Assembly (NCBI GenBank): GCA_021292165.1
Contig: CM037878.1
Coordinates: forward strand, 193,191,118 to 193,255,117
DNA: 64,000 nt
Reading direction: 5' to 3'
Origin: Shinisaurus crocodilurus
Lineage: Eukaryota > Chordata > Lepidosauria > Squamata > Shinisauridae
The position numbers and the translations under genes were made by a program. This document shows positions 1-11,589 of the stretch, piece by piece. The stretch's first letter is position 1; each line of letters begins with the position of its first letter. Below the pieces are notes generated by a model. It was not told the origin of the DNA and made no database searches. It worked only from the letters and a program-made list of their open reading frames with translations.

Positions 1-294
1 TGCCTTTGTCAGGAGGCAGGGCTTGCCTCTTTGGAACCTGACTTATAATTGGAGACATGGCCAGAGAATGGTGATTTTTGACGCAGTTACATTGTTTAAA
101 CTAAGCCGATGTCAGGCTGATCATTTCCTGGATGGGAGCCCAATGGTCACTTCTCTGAGTTTCTTGAATTAAAAGTGGGTCAAACTTAACAAATGTTAGA
201 AATAGGTGCACTCCAGAGAACATGAGATATACTTAAAACCCATTGAAATCTATCGGACTTGAGCACACAACTACATACCTAACTTCCTCTAGGT
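1..294. other. Unassigned AT-rich flank
   Basis: No gene or clear repeat boundary is visible. A short stretch near 210-280 resembles one arm of the palindromic repeat seen more fully at 3094-3205, but it is too diverged to call. Confidence 0.3.
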
Positions 295-424
295 CCGGGA
301 AAGGGAATGTGTGACCCTCCAGATGTTGTTGAACTACAACTCCCTCAGTATTGGCTATGCTGGCTAGGGCTGATGGGAGCTGTAATACAACAACATCTGG
401 AGGGCCATTCATTCTCCAGCCCTG
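295..424. mobile_element. Palindromic hAT-type MITE (130 bp)
   Basis: The two halves are inverted copies of each other: CCCTCCAGATGTTGTTG near the left and its complement near the right, around a short centre. The candidate 8-bp target duplications are CTCTAGGT (287-294) and ATCTAGAT (425-432), which match at 6 of 8 positions. An 8-bp duplication fits the hAT superfamily. Related fragments lie at 8920-9455, 11138-11250 and 53269-53365. There is no coding capacity, so it would depend on a transposase supplied elsewhere. Confidence 0.65.
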
Positions 425-879
425 ATCTAGATCATGCCTATTGGCTACGATCCTGAAGACTGCACGGAGTCATCAATTTCATTTGGATATCTATTCAATA
501 CATGAACAGCTTATATTAATGCATGTATTTATAATATGAGTGGTGAATTTCTGCGACTGTTATTGTGAACTGACACTGGGTTTTTTTGTTATTTCTTTAT
601 CTTTGCTAATTAAAAATAAAGGTGTTTTGTTTTTTTAATAAAACAATCCTTCTGCTGAACTTGGAAAGGAAAAGATCTGCTTCTTTCTACATTGCATGCA
701 GAAGTGGTAATGGTTGTTGTTGCTTACAGTGGGAAAGCTGGGTGGGAAGTCACGTTTTTTTCATGGCTACAGCTGTTGTGTTGATACTCTGAAAAGGGTC
801 CAATGAAGAATAGATGTTATTAAGCCAGGCTATACTTAAGGGAAATAAGACTGTCTGTGTCCATTTCCTTAACAGAAAT
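425..879. other. Unassigned intergenic sequence
   Basis: AT-rich, with T and GTT runs. No open frame with family resemblance and no repeat boundary could be defined. Confidence 0.3.
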
Positions 880-1288
880 AGGATATGTGTATATAATTTA
901 TACCATGTCCTTTTTATCTATTTGGAGGGAGGCTCACAACAATATAAATTAAAAACAGACAAACAAAAGGACCTTAATAAAAAGAACAGTTTAAGATGCA
1001 ATAAAACAACCGCAGGAAAAACACAACAGCAGCAGAGTAAACCCAAGTAAGACAGAACCTAAAAAGGCCTGGGGAAATACAAAAAGTGTTTACCTGGTTC
1101 TAAAAAGATGTAAGAGTTGGTTCTAAGTGAACCTCCCTTGGGGAGAGTGTTCCAAAGCCAGATGTCACCATTGTATAGACCCGCTGTCCAGTTGTCACCC
1201 ACTGAGCTTCAGAAGAAGAACAGCCTCCAAAGATTTTCTCGATATATGGTCAACTTCATGTGGGACAAGGCAATCTATTGATCTAGAC
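880..1288 (-). mobile_element. L2/CR1-type LINE 3' remnant
   Basis: On the minus strand the sequence around 1190-1120 reads like the LINE C-terminal phrase WNTLP (compare LWNSLP at 42300). A stop and an AT-rich tail towards 880 follow. It is heavily decayed and truncated on its 5' side by the hAT element beginning at 1289. Confidence 0.5.
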
Positions 1289-1857
1289 CAGCAGTGGGGA
1301 ACCTCTGGCCTGTGGTCCAGATTTGGCCAACCAGGTCTCACCATCTGGCCTACTGAAACCACTCTCTGGAGCCCCTCCACCAAAGCCCTGCCCCCACAGA
1401 GAAGGGTAGAGGGAAGCCAACTGAGTCAGGAGATGCCACCTGAAGGGCCTTGGAGTGGTGGTTTCCAAAGGCACCGCTCACCCTCACCTTTCCTAATGGG
1501 AATGCAGAGGGGAGAGTGAAGCCCGCTCCATTGGGAGCTGCCACCTCAAGATGCCTGGAGTGCCTTGAGGTGGTGGTTCCTGAAAGAGCAGCTCCCTCTT
1601 TGTTGCTGCAGGCAATGGTGAAGAAAGAGCTGTTCTAGTAGTGTCTACATATGGTTGGTGTGGAAGTGGGTGTGGGTATGTGGGGAGTGGGTATGAATGT
1701 GATGTGTTTGTGAATGGTGTGTTTATATGTGTGTGAGAGGGGGTGGAGGGGCCCTGCCCACTTTGAATTCTTGCCCTGCCCACAGCTAGCATGCAGACCC
1801 TGACATGCTATCCCAGAGCCAATCCAGCCCTCGGCTGAAAAACCTTGCCCACCCCTG
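1289..1857. mobile_element. hAT (Charlie-like) non-autonomous element
   Basis: The left end CAGCAGTGGGGAACCTCTGG pairs with the right end reading CCCACCCCTG, as in hAT-Charlie elements whose ends start CAG-G-TGGG. Flanking 8-bp duplications are ATCTAGAC (1281-1288) and GTCTAGAT (1858-1865), matching at 6 of 8 positions. The 569-bp body has no transposase frame. The open frames inside it are short and run on several strands at once, as expected of non-coding sequence. Confidence 0.75.
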
Positions 1858-3093
1858 GTCTAGATAGAACGGTCACCATCCCCTCCAAAACAGGATGTAA
1901 GTGGTGAGGCCTCAGGCCAAAGCTGGACTAGAGTTACTCATAATGATGTCACTCATTTTGCATTCACGAGTGAAACTTTGTTAGTCATTTGGACATGGCA
2001 TAAGTTACTTCCTTGAGAACCTGGAAGTCTATGTTGTGTGAGTGTGTGTGTGGCAGTGGTGGTGGAGATAACTGATTGGGAATTACATGTGAATTTTGAC
2101 AAATATAATTTATATGATGGCTGAAGGTCACTCTTCCACTTTTTCTGTATGATTGTCAAATGAACGTTATGATCGCTTTTCATTCCAAAACCTTTTTCCT
2201 TGCTCTGTTCTGGAATTCTCTGTACAAAACATCTTTTTTCCACTCTAAAGTAAATCTTGACAGAATTTTATCAAAATGCATCTAGGTGTTTGACACATTA
2301 ACAAATTAAGAATGAACAGAGCAAGCATCCTTGCAGATATTTGCTCGTTTGATCCATCCTCCAAATATATAGAACTTATTACTATTCCTTCAGATTAATT
2401 TTCGGTAGGTGTTCCATTCTGAGACAGAAAAATTATGATTCGTCTTTATTAATTGAATGTCAATCTGTGACAAGAAATGAATTATTCTGGTTATCAAAAT
2501 GCATTAATATTCATGTTATATAAAGTAGCAGAAACAGCTGGGTTGAAGTTTAGTGTATTCTCACCCACAGTGCAGAAATTACTGTATCTTGATTTACTCA
2601 AATTAGTAATTAAGAAAGCGTATAATTGCTGCAAATTACCAGACTTGCAATTTGCACACTTTCTTGGAAATGAGGATTGACAGTTCTAGGCCATAAGTTA
2701 AGTACTTAGAAACCAGAGAAACTGCCTTCAAGTGTTTCAATAAGACAAATTAATATCTGCATTAGGGAAATAGAGCAGATTAAAACTTTTTGATATATAC
2801 ACTACGGTCGTTTATACTCCTGATGCAACATTGCAGTCCTTTAATTTAAAAAGAATACATAGAATTGTACTACACTACTTTGTGTATGATTCCATTAAAA
2901 ACATCATGACATGATGCAGACAAAGTTATGCCCTCACAAGACCCATCAATTCAAAGCTGTGAGTTAAGCACATGTTTAATTCTTTCTCATTGAGATCACC
3001 TACAAGTGCTTAACTTCAGCTGCTTCATGCCCAGACACACATTAGAGATTATAATCCAGCCAAATATAAGCACATTACAGACCATGGGGTTTC
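1858..3093. other. Unassigned AT-rich intergenic sequence
   Basis: No gene is supported. One short frame at 2477-2680 (67 codons) starts with ATG but shows no recognisable domain and has normal intergenic composition. Confidence 0.35.
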
Positions 3094-3205
3094 ATCCAAT
3101 GTTAATCCTACTTAAAGTAAACCCTTTGAAATGAATGGGACTTGTTAGTCAAGTCCCATACATTTCAATGGGTCTACTCTAAAGTAGGACTAGCATTTGG
3201 ATATA
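3094..3205. repeat. Palindromic dispersed repeat
   Basis: Left arm TTAATCCTACTTAAAGTA and right arm TCTACTCTAAAGTAGGACTA are inverted copies around a centre in which 'gacttg' faces 'caagtc'. The design is the same as the palindromic fragment at 13455-13545 and the half copy at 59165-59240. It is probably a MITE, but no target duplication could be identified. Confidence 0.5.
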
Positions 3206-3262
3206 AATATTGGTAATATTAATTTATTTATTAATTTGGAATACTTATATACTGCTAAAATT

Positions 3263-3705
3263 TAGGGATGTGCTGACGCTGAGAAGTCTGGCTCATTTGA
3301 GCTCGATGGACTTCTTGCCCACTTCTGATCCAATGGAAGCCTGCTGAGTTGGGGGGGGGGGGTTTCCGTGGACTTCTGTCTCTAAGGCAGGCTGCAATTT
3401 GCACATTTTTTAAGTGTTAAGGAAATTTGCACAAATTTATGCAAATTGCAGCTAATAGCAGCTAGAACTTCATAGTTTTCAGCTTCCAATTTGAGCAAAT
3501 AGCATGATTGGTGCAAATTTCCTTAGTATTTAAAAAATAAATACGCACAAACCATGGCCCATGTTAGAAGCGAAGTCGGTGAGCTGGCTCAACTCACACA
3601 ACAGAAAGTCGGCACCAGTGCAGGGCTAAGGAACTGGAATCAGGGGACCGAATCATGAAAATCTGTTGGATTTTTGCCCCCCTATCGATTCCTCACACAT
3701 CCCTA
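3263..3705. mobile_element. TAGGGATG-ended fold-back element (hAT-Ac-like)
   Basis: Begins TAGGGATGTG and ends CACATCCCTA, perfect 10-bp terminal inverted repeats. Inside, 'gcaaatttcctta' type sequences recur in inverted orientation, so the element can fold into a long hairpin. The Ac/Ds family of hAT transposons has ends CAGGGATG/TAGGGATG, and a sister element at 12143 has a perfect 8-bp duplication. Here no clean duplication is visible. Confidence 0.6.
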
Positions 3706-3912
3706 AAATAAGATCTCAAAGCTAGAGATGGATGAATCTTCTAGAGATGGACGAATCTGTCAGTTTTGGGTTCTCTGAGTTTCTCAGTCCAGGTTTCCAG
3801 TCTTAAGTTTTCTTTGCCTTGAAGTTTGATCATTTCTCCTTACTCACAGTTGTTTACAGATTCTTTAGACCTATCTTGTGACCCACTTGTTTTTTTTTTC
3901 AGAGCCATTTCC

Positions 3913-3938
3913 GTGTGTGTGTGTGTGTGTGTGTGTGT
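3913..3938. repeat. (GT)n microsatellite
   Basis: Uninterrupted GT dinucleotide run of about 13 units. Confidence 0.95.
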
Positions 3939-5223
3939 TAGAGTAGGAAAAATGGAGTATTATTTCTGAAAGTGAAAGAAAATGTATTTTCCTACTTGTG
4001 TAATTGTGTTATTCTGCTATAGCACAGTGCCACCTATAGGTTATATAGCAGAAAAGCTTTTTGAACAGAGCTCAGATCTCAGTTCTCCCACATTACCAAA
4101 AGTAGATATTGCAGGAGTAACAGCCTCATGTAGAAAAGCTCTTTAATAGGCTGCTTTACTTTGTTTCTAAGTTCTAAGATCTTGTGATGGGCATAACCAG
4201 ATATCTGGGGGGAAAACACAAGAAAAATAAGAGACAAATACAATAAATATATTTCTAATAGGAAGGGTTAAATTCACATTTTTCTTATTCATCCAAGTAA
4301 CCAAATATTCAAATTCAATTCACAAATCTGAAAATAACTATTTTAGTTATGCATTCCTGATGCAGGATAAAGAGTTCTGGTTTCCCCCCAAATGATCCTA
4401 GGCCTTACTTTGTCACAAGGAGAGACTTGTCAAAACAGTCAGCTTTCTTTATCAGAGGTATTTCTATAGCTACAGTTGGAATTCAACAGCCCCTCTGGTA
4501 AAACAAACAAACAAACAATCTCTATTAACATAGACTAATGAGATATTTACAAAAAAAATTCTCATACCACTAATGTTTCATGGGAAGATAAATAAAATGA
4601 ATGCTTAATACCTGATCTGAAGTAGCCAAGAAATGTTACCTGCCATGTTTCTACATTATAAGCAGCTGAATAAATGATAAACTTTATCATGTCTTGTAAA
4701 GAGGCAGATCTGATTTACTGGATACATCATATTTCTAGTGAAAGTATGCTAAGAAATCTATTTTCCCTCCAGAGGCAGGAGGTGAAGGTGCTCTCTCCTC
4801 TTTTGCACCTGGCCATCCAGTGCCCTGTTGAAGCCACCTTTTCAGCCCCATTTATATCAGCAGCTCACACAATGTCCATTCATGCAATGGGAGGTCTGAT
4901 CATGCACTGGACTTCCCTGTACTCTCCTTACCCCCTGCAGACTCCCATGCACCCCTCCCCAATCTGCTCCAGAGGATTGAGTGCAGGGGGCTACAGGGGG
5001 AGAGAAAATCTATTCCACCAGTGGTCTCCCTTCCACCGGCGCAGCGGTATTGAACCTCTTCCAGAGAAGCTTTGAAATCTGGCCCAAAGGCCTGAGGTTC
5101 AAAACCCCTTTGCAGGCAGAACAACACCATTGGATACAACCCAACGTGTTCTGGATCAATTTTGGATAAATATTCAGAACCAACAGTTATATTTCTCAAA
5201 ATTGATCCAGACCATTCTGATAG
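3939..5223. other. Unassigned intergenic sequence
   Basis: Contains a (CAAA)n run near 4500 and an inverted pair TCTGGATCAATTTT / AAAATTGATCCAGA near 5150-5212. No coding feature was recognised; the overlapping frames at 4674-5199 lie on both strands and have no family resemblance. Confidence 0.35.
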
Positions 5224-5314
5224 ACCTGGTTGTTTGAATCTACTTTTTGACTGAACCTGGTTGCTTGGATCTGCTTTTAATTGAATCTAGTTATTTGACT
5301 TTGCTTTTCATTGA
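5224..5314. repeat. Three 30/31-bp tandem repeats
   Basis: Three successive units begin at 5224, 5255 and 5285. Each runs 'acctggttgtttgaatct' (or a close variant) followed by a T-rich stretch and TGA. The units differ at several positions, so the array is old. Confidence 0.7.
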
Positions 5315-5874
5315 AACTATTAATTGACTGACTGCTGGTCTGGAGTTGAAGAATGTTTAATGGTTGCTACTTTTCATTGTTTGGTACTGAATGTTTCATT
5401 TTATATTACTGTATTATCATTGAAATAGTTTGTTTTCAGTTTTGAACCTGACTTGAGGGTGCATAAAATAAAATGATGAAATCAGGGGAGCGGTTCTCAC
5501 AGGGCAGATGTTGGTGGTTGTGAGAACTAAGGTCAGTCTGTGGAGAAGCAATGAAGCAGAGCCAGTTCCAGGCTTTTCGGGCATCCTCAGCATACTGTCC
5601 TTTGGTGGGCCTCTTCCTACCCCAATGCCCCCAGTGGTCTTACCTGGCAGCAGCACTGCCAGGAAGCTGTGTTTAAATTTCTCATATTTCCTTCGACATA
5701 GTGTTGCTTGATGCTGTGCTCTCATTTGGGATGGAGGAGGACACAGAGCAACTAAGCCTGAGAGTGTTTGGGGAGGGGCCAGGCACATGAGTAAGCTAAA
5801 GACATCTGCACCTGGACCCAGCTGTGCTTACTCTGCAATCAGCCCCTGTATAAAAGGCCCTCCACTTGCTGTTA
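5315..5874. other. Unassigned sequence upstream of the gypsy remnant
   Basis: No domain was recognised. A TATA-like stretch, TATAAAAG, occurs near 5851, shortly before the gypsy integrase begins. It could belong to an older LTR, but neither LTR end could be found. Confidence 0.3.
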
Positions 5875-6985
5875 CAGTAATTCTGGTGGCCACTAAATCC
5901 AGGGTGACGTCAAGGGCTATGTGGTGGCATGTGACACCTGCCGCTGGGCGAAAGCATGTCCGGGTTATCCACAAGGGCTCTTGGTGCCACTTACAACTCC
6001 CCCAGGACCTTGGCAGTCCATTTCGTTGGCCTTCATCACCGACTTGCCTGGCTCCCATGGGAAGACCTCCAACTTGGTAGTGGTGGACCTGTTCAGCAAA
6101 ATGGCAAACTTCCTTCCATGTCTGGGACTCCCCTCAGCCCAAGAGACAGCCCAGCTGTTCATTGATGAGGTCCTTCACCTCCATGGCCTTCCCAACTGCC
6201 CAATTTACATCCTGTTTCTGGCATGCCTTGTTCCAGTCCTTGGACGTCACGGTGCATCTCTCATTGGCCCACCATCCCCAGCCCGATGGCCAGACAGAAC
6301 GGACCAATTCGACTCTGGAGCAGTATCTGCGATGCTATATCAGTTTCCAGCAGGACAATTGGGTGGATCTCCTGCCTGTTGTGGAATTTGCCTACAACAA
6401 CTCTGCACATGCCTCCACACAGCAGACTCCATTCTTCGCCAGTTATGGTTATGACCCCAGGTTCTTTCCAATGGTCCGTCCCCCCCTCAGGTGGTTCCTA
6501 CCACAGATCTTGCTGCTCAGGAGTTACAAGCTATACAGGCAGTCCTGAAGGACCAGCTGGAACAGGTCAAAGAGGCCTACAAGAGAGCAGCTGATCACCA
6601 CCACTTGGAGGGACCCCCTTTGAGGATGGGGGACCAGGTGTGGCTGTCCACCAGGTTTTGCGATCCCAGAGACCATCCCGGATACTAGATGCTCGCCATA
6701 TGGGTCCCTTTGTCATCACCTGGCAGATCAACCCCGTGGCATTTCAGTTGCAGCTCCTGGCATTGCTCCATGTTCATCTCATCTTCCACTGGTCACTATT
6801 GGTTCTGGCCTCTCCACCACACCCCTTGTGTACCCACTCCTGGGCCCCAACACCCATCAAGGTTGATAGGGAGTTAGAGTACAAGGTTGCTCAGATTCTC
6901 AACTCCCGCTGATTTCGGGGCCACCTCGAACATACCTGATTGACTGGAAGGGGTACAGCCCAGAAGACCTCTCATGGGAGGGGCT
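5875..6985 (+). pseudogene. Ty3/gypsy chromovirus integrase-chromodomain remnant
   Basis: Fragments in shifting frames give the 3' end of a gypsy pol. A zinc-finger half (CDTCRWAKACPG, about 5930-5965) is followed by the integrase core start FITDLPGS...VVVDLFSKMA, then the catalytic-Glu block HHPQPDGQTERTN near 6270-6305. After that come the GDQVWLS C-terminal region and a chromodomain-like YLIDWKGYSPEDLSWE at about 6933-6980. The chromodomain places it among chromoviruses. The stretch that should hold the second catalytic Asp is deleted around 6190-6205, and several frameshifts separate the blocks, so the copy is dead. No LTR was found. A SINE-like tRNA head abuts its 3' end. Confidence 0.85.
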
Positions 6986-7012
6986 GTAGCTCAGTGGTAG
7001 AGCACTTGCTTA
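6980..7012 (+). repeat. tRNA-Ala-like SINE head fragment
   Basis: GGGGCTGTAGCTCAGTGGTA followed by 'gagcacttgctt' matches the acceptor stem, D arm and A box of an alanine-type tRNA or of a SINE derived from one. There is no anticodon arm or T arm, so it is not a tRNA gene. It joins the gypsy remnant directly. Confidence 0.55.
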
Positions 7013-8919
7013 TCACTTGACTTTAGTAACTTACAACACTTGAGGGGTTGTGGAAATTTAAATAGCTGTGTAACCATTCAGCAATGTGCAGTGGACATAA
7101 ATTTAAGGGGAACCCAGGGCATGTTTGCTGTGACAAGACACTGAGGCCCCAGAAGTTGCATAGTGATGTCAGGACTGAGATGAACCGTTCTTCAACTGAA
7201 CTGCAGTATGGGAGAATTTTGTTGGAACATGCAAATACTTTTCTTGCCAATGGCCTCAAGCTAGATGTTTTCCCTGTGAGACCCCACCTTTTTCTTCATT
7301 TCTCCTGGTACTGAACTCAGGCTGGTTCTTCCTTCAGGGAGTTCCTTTAAGGACTTTTCTCAGCCCTCTTGCTCCAGGGATATGGCTGGGGCTAGCTAGA
7401 CAAAGTTGCTCCAGCTGCTCTCCTTCTCTGCCTCCCCCCAGTCCAGCTGCCACACTCTCCAACAGTTAACTTCTCCTGCCATTTTCACTGATATGCCAAA
7501 GCATCAGAGCGGTACTTCCAAGGTTTAGCAGCACTGATGGCTAAAATGTTGGAAGCTTCAACACACAGGTGGCCACATGATGCAAAGGAGGATAGGGCTC
7601 CTGCACCTTTAATAGTTGTGTAGTAGAGAAGCTACACCTGCTGAAATACCTTCTTCTACACAACCCCTTTTTCATCTTGCCACCCTACCCTAGGCTACCT
7701 TATATCTATAGGTGTTTTGGGATATTTATCCAAAATAACAGCAGGTGGTGTGAGTGATGCATGCTTCTCCCATCACTGTTTCTGGGTCTAGCAAAAAGTG
7801 TGATGCAGATACATAAATCCACAGCAAGATCTACACTCCCTTGCATGGATAAAAACACACCTCTTAGATTACTGTATATATTTATATTTCCCTTCTCCAC
7901 CTTTACACAAGGCACAGATGTGGTGAAAAAAGAAGCATGATGAGTCCTTCAGACTTCCTGCATCACATCAACATCTGAAACTTCCCTCATGTCACCAGAA
8001 AAGATGTAGTCTTTGCCCAGTTTGTTTCTGAGTTTAGCGATCTTCAGACTCCCAATCTTTGTACTTCTTCTTTAGCCAGTGTTTAGTCTCCTTGCTTCTT
8101 TGGTTCCTTTTGTGATGTTTTTCAAATGCTTCCTATGTTAGGATGAATCTAAATCACACCAAAGAGGAATTGTATGTGAACTGACAGATGCTGAGTGATG
8201 GTGGGCAGAAATGTTGACTGGGTCAAAGTTTTTGGCATGTAATCTGTTGGCAACATGATTCCATTTAGGGTTGTACGTTGACGTTCCAAAATGTCATTTG
8301 CCATTAGATAATCTGACAAGTCATTTGCAGAACTCTGCTCAATACCCAGTGCCAATCACTGGAAGGAAATGTGGCACTCGATCCTGTCATTCAATGTAAC
8401 CCTTGGGGGAAAGGAAACAATTCTGGCTTTTATTAGTGTCTGAGAGCTGATTCACACAGCCACTTTAACTGACCACTGCAAACACATTAAAAAGACTTAA
8501 CAAGATCCAGCAAAAGGTAAACACTTCCAAGTCTCATTGATTTCAATGGGAGACATAGGAACATGCAGGTAATTTAATACAGGCTGATTCACACATGCAT
8601 GTGCATCACTTGATAACTTGCATATATTACTAAGAGCTGGTGGGGAGATGAGCAGGAGATGGGTTGATCATGAACTTTCTCAGCTTTGTCCATCTGATGC
8701 AGTATACAGCACCAACACAGACTGAAGGGTCAGAGAGGGAGTGTCTGTCATCTATATAAATTCAGTCTCCAGGATACTGAATTCTTAGTCAAATTCTGGT
8801 CTTGAGTGTTTATACCTGGAGATCAGGGGCCTGAAGCACAGATTGAAGGTTCTGCTAGTGGACAGAACTTGCAGAAGTGTTCTTTCAAATGGTGCTGGAT
8901 ACCCTCAGGATAATTGCTC
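7013..8919. other. Unassigned intergenic sequence
   Basis: No gene is supported. The motif CTGATTCACAC recurs near 8448 and 8583, flanking a moderately palindromic 150-bp stretch that may be another old MITE. Confidence 0.3.
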
Positions 8920-9455
8920 CAGGGCAAGAGTGGACAACCTCTGGTTTTCCAGATGTTGTTAGGCTACAACTCCCATAAACAATGGTCAGTTAATAGGGAT
9001 GGGCAAATTCTCCTTACCTTGCCTCGCCGGTCACTCGGCAAGCACCCCAGCCGTGTGATCCATCCTGTGGCACTCGGCGAGGCACTTGGCGGACTTCCGG
9101 GTCCCCGGTGCTGCATTTTCTATGTAAAAACCAGGGTAAACTACCTTAAAACAGCTGCAAATAGCAAATCACAGCCATTTTAAGGTGGTTTTCCATGGTA
9201 TTTACGTAAAAAAATGCAGCGCCGGGAACACAGAAGTGATGTGCTGGGGACCTGGAAGTTCCTTTCCCCAGCTCCTCTCACAGGGAGTTGTGCCAAGATG
9301 GAGAAAGTAAGTCATGCAGAGCTTGATGGGTCGAGCGGGGCGAGTTCGCCCCACTTCCACCCCCCAATCGAGATCCGCACACATCTCTAGTAAGGAATGA
9401 TGGAAATTGCAATCAACAAAACCTGATGGGTCACAGATAGCCAAGAACAGGGGTG
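8920..9455. mobile_element. Old hAT MITE split by a younger insertion
   Basis: The outer parts (8920-8993 and 9390-9455) resemble the palindromic MITE at 295-424: CCAGATGTTGTTAGGCTACA followed by an 'actcccat' arm. The sequence is interrupted by the CpG-rich fold-back element 8994-9389. Confidence 0.5.
8994..9389. mobile_element. CpG-rich TAGGGATG fold-back element, copy 1
   Basis: Left end TAGGGATGGGC, right end CACACATCTCTA. The arms are inverted copies: 'gtgctgcattttctatgtaaa' on the left faces 'tttacgtaaaaaaatgcagcgc' on the right, around a central AT-rich loop. CpG-rich ends contain TCGAGCGGGG. The same arms occur at 11590-11994 and 18848-19245. It has no coding capacity. Confidence 0.7.
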
Positions 9456-10542
9456 GGCTATCTCACCTCTGTTCTTCAGTACCTAATGGGGTCAGCTTGG
9501 GACTTCATGGCCACCATGAGCAACCCTGTGACTGTATCAACATATCACTGACCCTACATATTCTTCAGGGTACACTCTGGATCTAGCATTTTTTATTGAT
9601 GGGGTTATTGTGACCCCATTGCTATGGTGAGACCACTTCCTGATGGCTAGATTAATGGTAACTGATTCCCTCTGCAGGGGTGGACGTGGACCCATTCAGT
9701 TGGAACACCTCCAGAAGCATATGAAATGCAAGGGACTCTTGAATGCCCTCATTGAGTCTCCTGTTGACTTGGCCAGAGTTTCTATCATTTCACTATGGAA
9801 TGATGAGATGCAATGGGCTGTTGACATGACATGATGATTCCCAAGTTTCCTCCCCCACTACGTAGAGCCTGGTTGGCTGCCTGTTACTGGAGGGCAATGA
9901 AGGAGGATGGGAGACAACTAGAATGCAATAGCATAAGTCTCATAGCAAATATGATCAAACACCACAGTAAGAAGCTCATTGTTGGGCCTACTCTCCGGCA
10001 GTGATGGTAGTGAAGAGGCAACATGTCTCCACCACCATTGTATCCATGATAAGTTATCTAGCATGGTTTTTCTGAGTGGTTAAGGGCCTAATTCAACTAG
10101 GCCCAGTAGGTGTATATTAAAACCCACAGAGCCCACCTGTGACAAGTTTGTAACATATTTTGAAGATTAAATCACTTGTCAAGGTCAAAGAGGTTACACC
10201 ACTGTTGGAGCAGTTTCCATGGAAGCATCCAGAAGAACCCTATCTAGTCCAGTTTTGTGGGATCAGTTACAGTTGTTGAGATCTGAGAATGTAGAGAAGA
10301 TTTTTGAAGGGGTTCAGCTGACCACTTGTGTACTCAGTCCGTGCACATCTTGGTTACAAATACATGTAGGTGTAGCAGATTTACTGGATACGACTGGAGG
10401 TGGTTAATGCATGCAAGGGGGAATAGCCTCAATCATCCTTTAGGAGGCCATCCTTTTAAAAAAAATCCATTCTGAACCAAGACAACTGTAATAACTGCTG
10501 CCTAGTTGCAAATACCCCTTTGTGGTAAAGAATTTGAGCAAG

Positions 10543-11094
10543 TGATAAGCAGCAAGAGTCCTAGGCTGGAATGCTGGGGACAGGGGAGATGGAGGCAGAT
10601 GCAGGTCAGAGACAAAGCAGAGTCCAGAGCAAACAAAGGACATACATAGCAGAGCAGGGCCAGAGACAGGAGCAAAGTCCAGAGATGAGCAGAGGCCCAG
10701 CACATATCAGGCAAGGTGGGGCCAGAGACAAGAAGCAAAGTCCAAGATTGATCAGCAGTCAGACACATTCCAGGCAAGGTGGGGCCAGAGGCAAGAAGCA
10801 AAGTCCAGGGGCAGATGCAGGTCAAACCCAGGCAAGGATCAGAGTTGTTACCAGAGTTAGAAACCAGCTGCAGACACCACAATGACTCATGTTGCTGTGG
10901 CAAAGGCTTGAGGGAAGAGGAAGCCTTTATGTAGGGCTTCCTGCAGTTTCCAGCTGGTCTGCATTGGCAAGCCTGGGAGCACCTGGAGGTCTGGGGCTGA
11001 ACTCTGCAAGTACAGCAGTGTAGGCCGGGCTGCTTTCTGAAAAGTGGCCACCAGAGGGAGCTGTGCTGCTGTGCTGGCTGAGCAGATCCTGACA
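10543..11094 (-). mobile_element. Probable solo LTR containing 62-bp tandem repeats
   Basis: Read on the minus strand it starts TGTCAGGATCTGC and ends CTTGCTGCTTATCA, fitting TG...CA LTR termini. The L2 reading frame resumes on either side, so this is an insertion into the LINE. A TATA-like TACATAAAGG lies near its minus-strand 5' third (about 10930). No clean target duplication was seen, so boundaries are approximate. The retrotransposon family is not recognised. Confidence 0.5.
10609..10850. repeat. Minisatellite of four units of about 54-63 bp
   Basis: Units begin with GAGACAAAGCAGAGTCC (10609), GAGACAGGAGCAAAGTCC (10663), GAGACAAGAAGCAAAGTCC (10725) and GAGGCAAGAAGCAAAGTCC (10788). The array explains the repeated protein motif seen in long frames on either strand here. 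Confidence 0.85.
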
Positions 11095-11137
11095 GATGCC
11101 CAGATCCAGGTTCTCTTGCATGAAACAGATTATAGAG

Positions 11138-11250
11138 AACCTGGTGCTCTCCTAATGCTTAGGACTCCCATAAGCTATGGCCAGCATGACCAAAGGTCAA
11201 GGACTGTGGACATTGTAGTCCAAAGCATCTGGAGGGCCCATGGTTGCTTC
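11138..11250. mobile_element. Fragment of the CCAGATGTTGTTG hAT MITE
   Basis: The stretch 'actcccataagctatggcc' and 'tagtccaaagcatctggagg' are the two arms of the MITE described at 295-424. They lie between two consecutive pieces of the L2 LINE frame. Confidence 0.5.
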
Positions 11251-11589
11251 CCCCTGGACCTATTTCAATCCGGGTTCAGGTCCTGTTTGGCATTGAAACA
11301 GCCTTGGTCAGCCTGATAGATAGATTACCTCTGTCAGGAGAGGAACAGAGCAAGTTGAGTTCTACTTAATATCTTGGTGGTTTTCTACACAATTAACCAT
11401 TTTTTCTGGACTGGTTCAGTGAGATGGGAATGGAAGGCACAGAGATACAGTGGTTACACTCATATTTTCTGGGTCAGTTCCAGAAGGTGGCATTAGGGGA
11501 TTTCTAACCTCTATTACTACTGATGTGGTGTCCTGCAGGGTTCCATCTTATCCCCTCCACTTCTTAATATCTATATGAAACCCCTGTGT

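Noticed and set aside
3255..3713. 8-bp duplication CTAAAATT/CTAAAATA for the 3263-3705 element
   Set aside because: The right copy would overlap the CCCTA terminus of the element, so it is not an independent duplication.
6980..7012. Possible tRNA-Ala gene
   Set aside because: Only the acceptor/D-arm part is present; no anticodon arm, T arm or cloverleaf can be built.
10487..10542. Placing the left LTR end at TGTAATAAC (10487)
   Set aside because: The L2 LINE reading (VANTP and beyond) continues through this stretch, so the insertion must begin later.
10609..10850. CRISPR-like array
   Set aside because: Units are contiguous tandem repeats without unique spacers, and the context is vertebrate repeat DNA.
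10502..10903. 133-codon minus-strand frame with repeated LLLVSGPTLPDMC-like motifs
   Set aside because: The repetition is the 54-63-bp minisatellite inside an LTR-like block, not a repeat protein.
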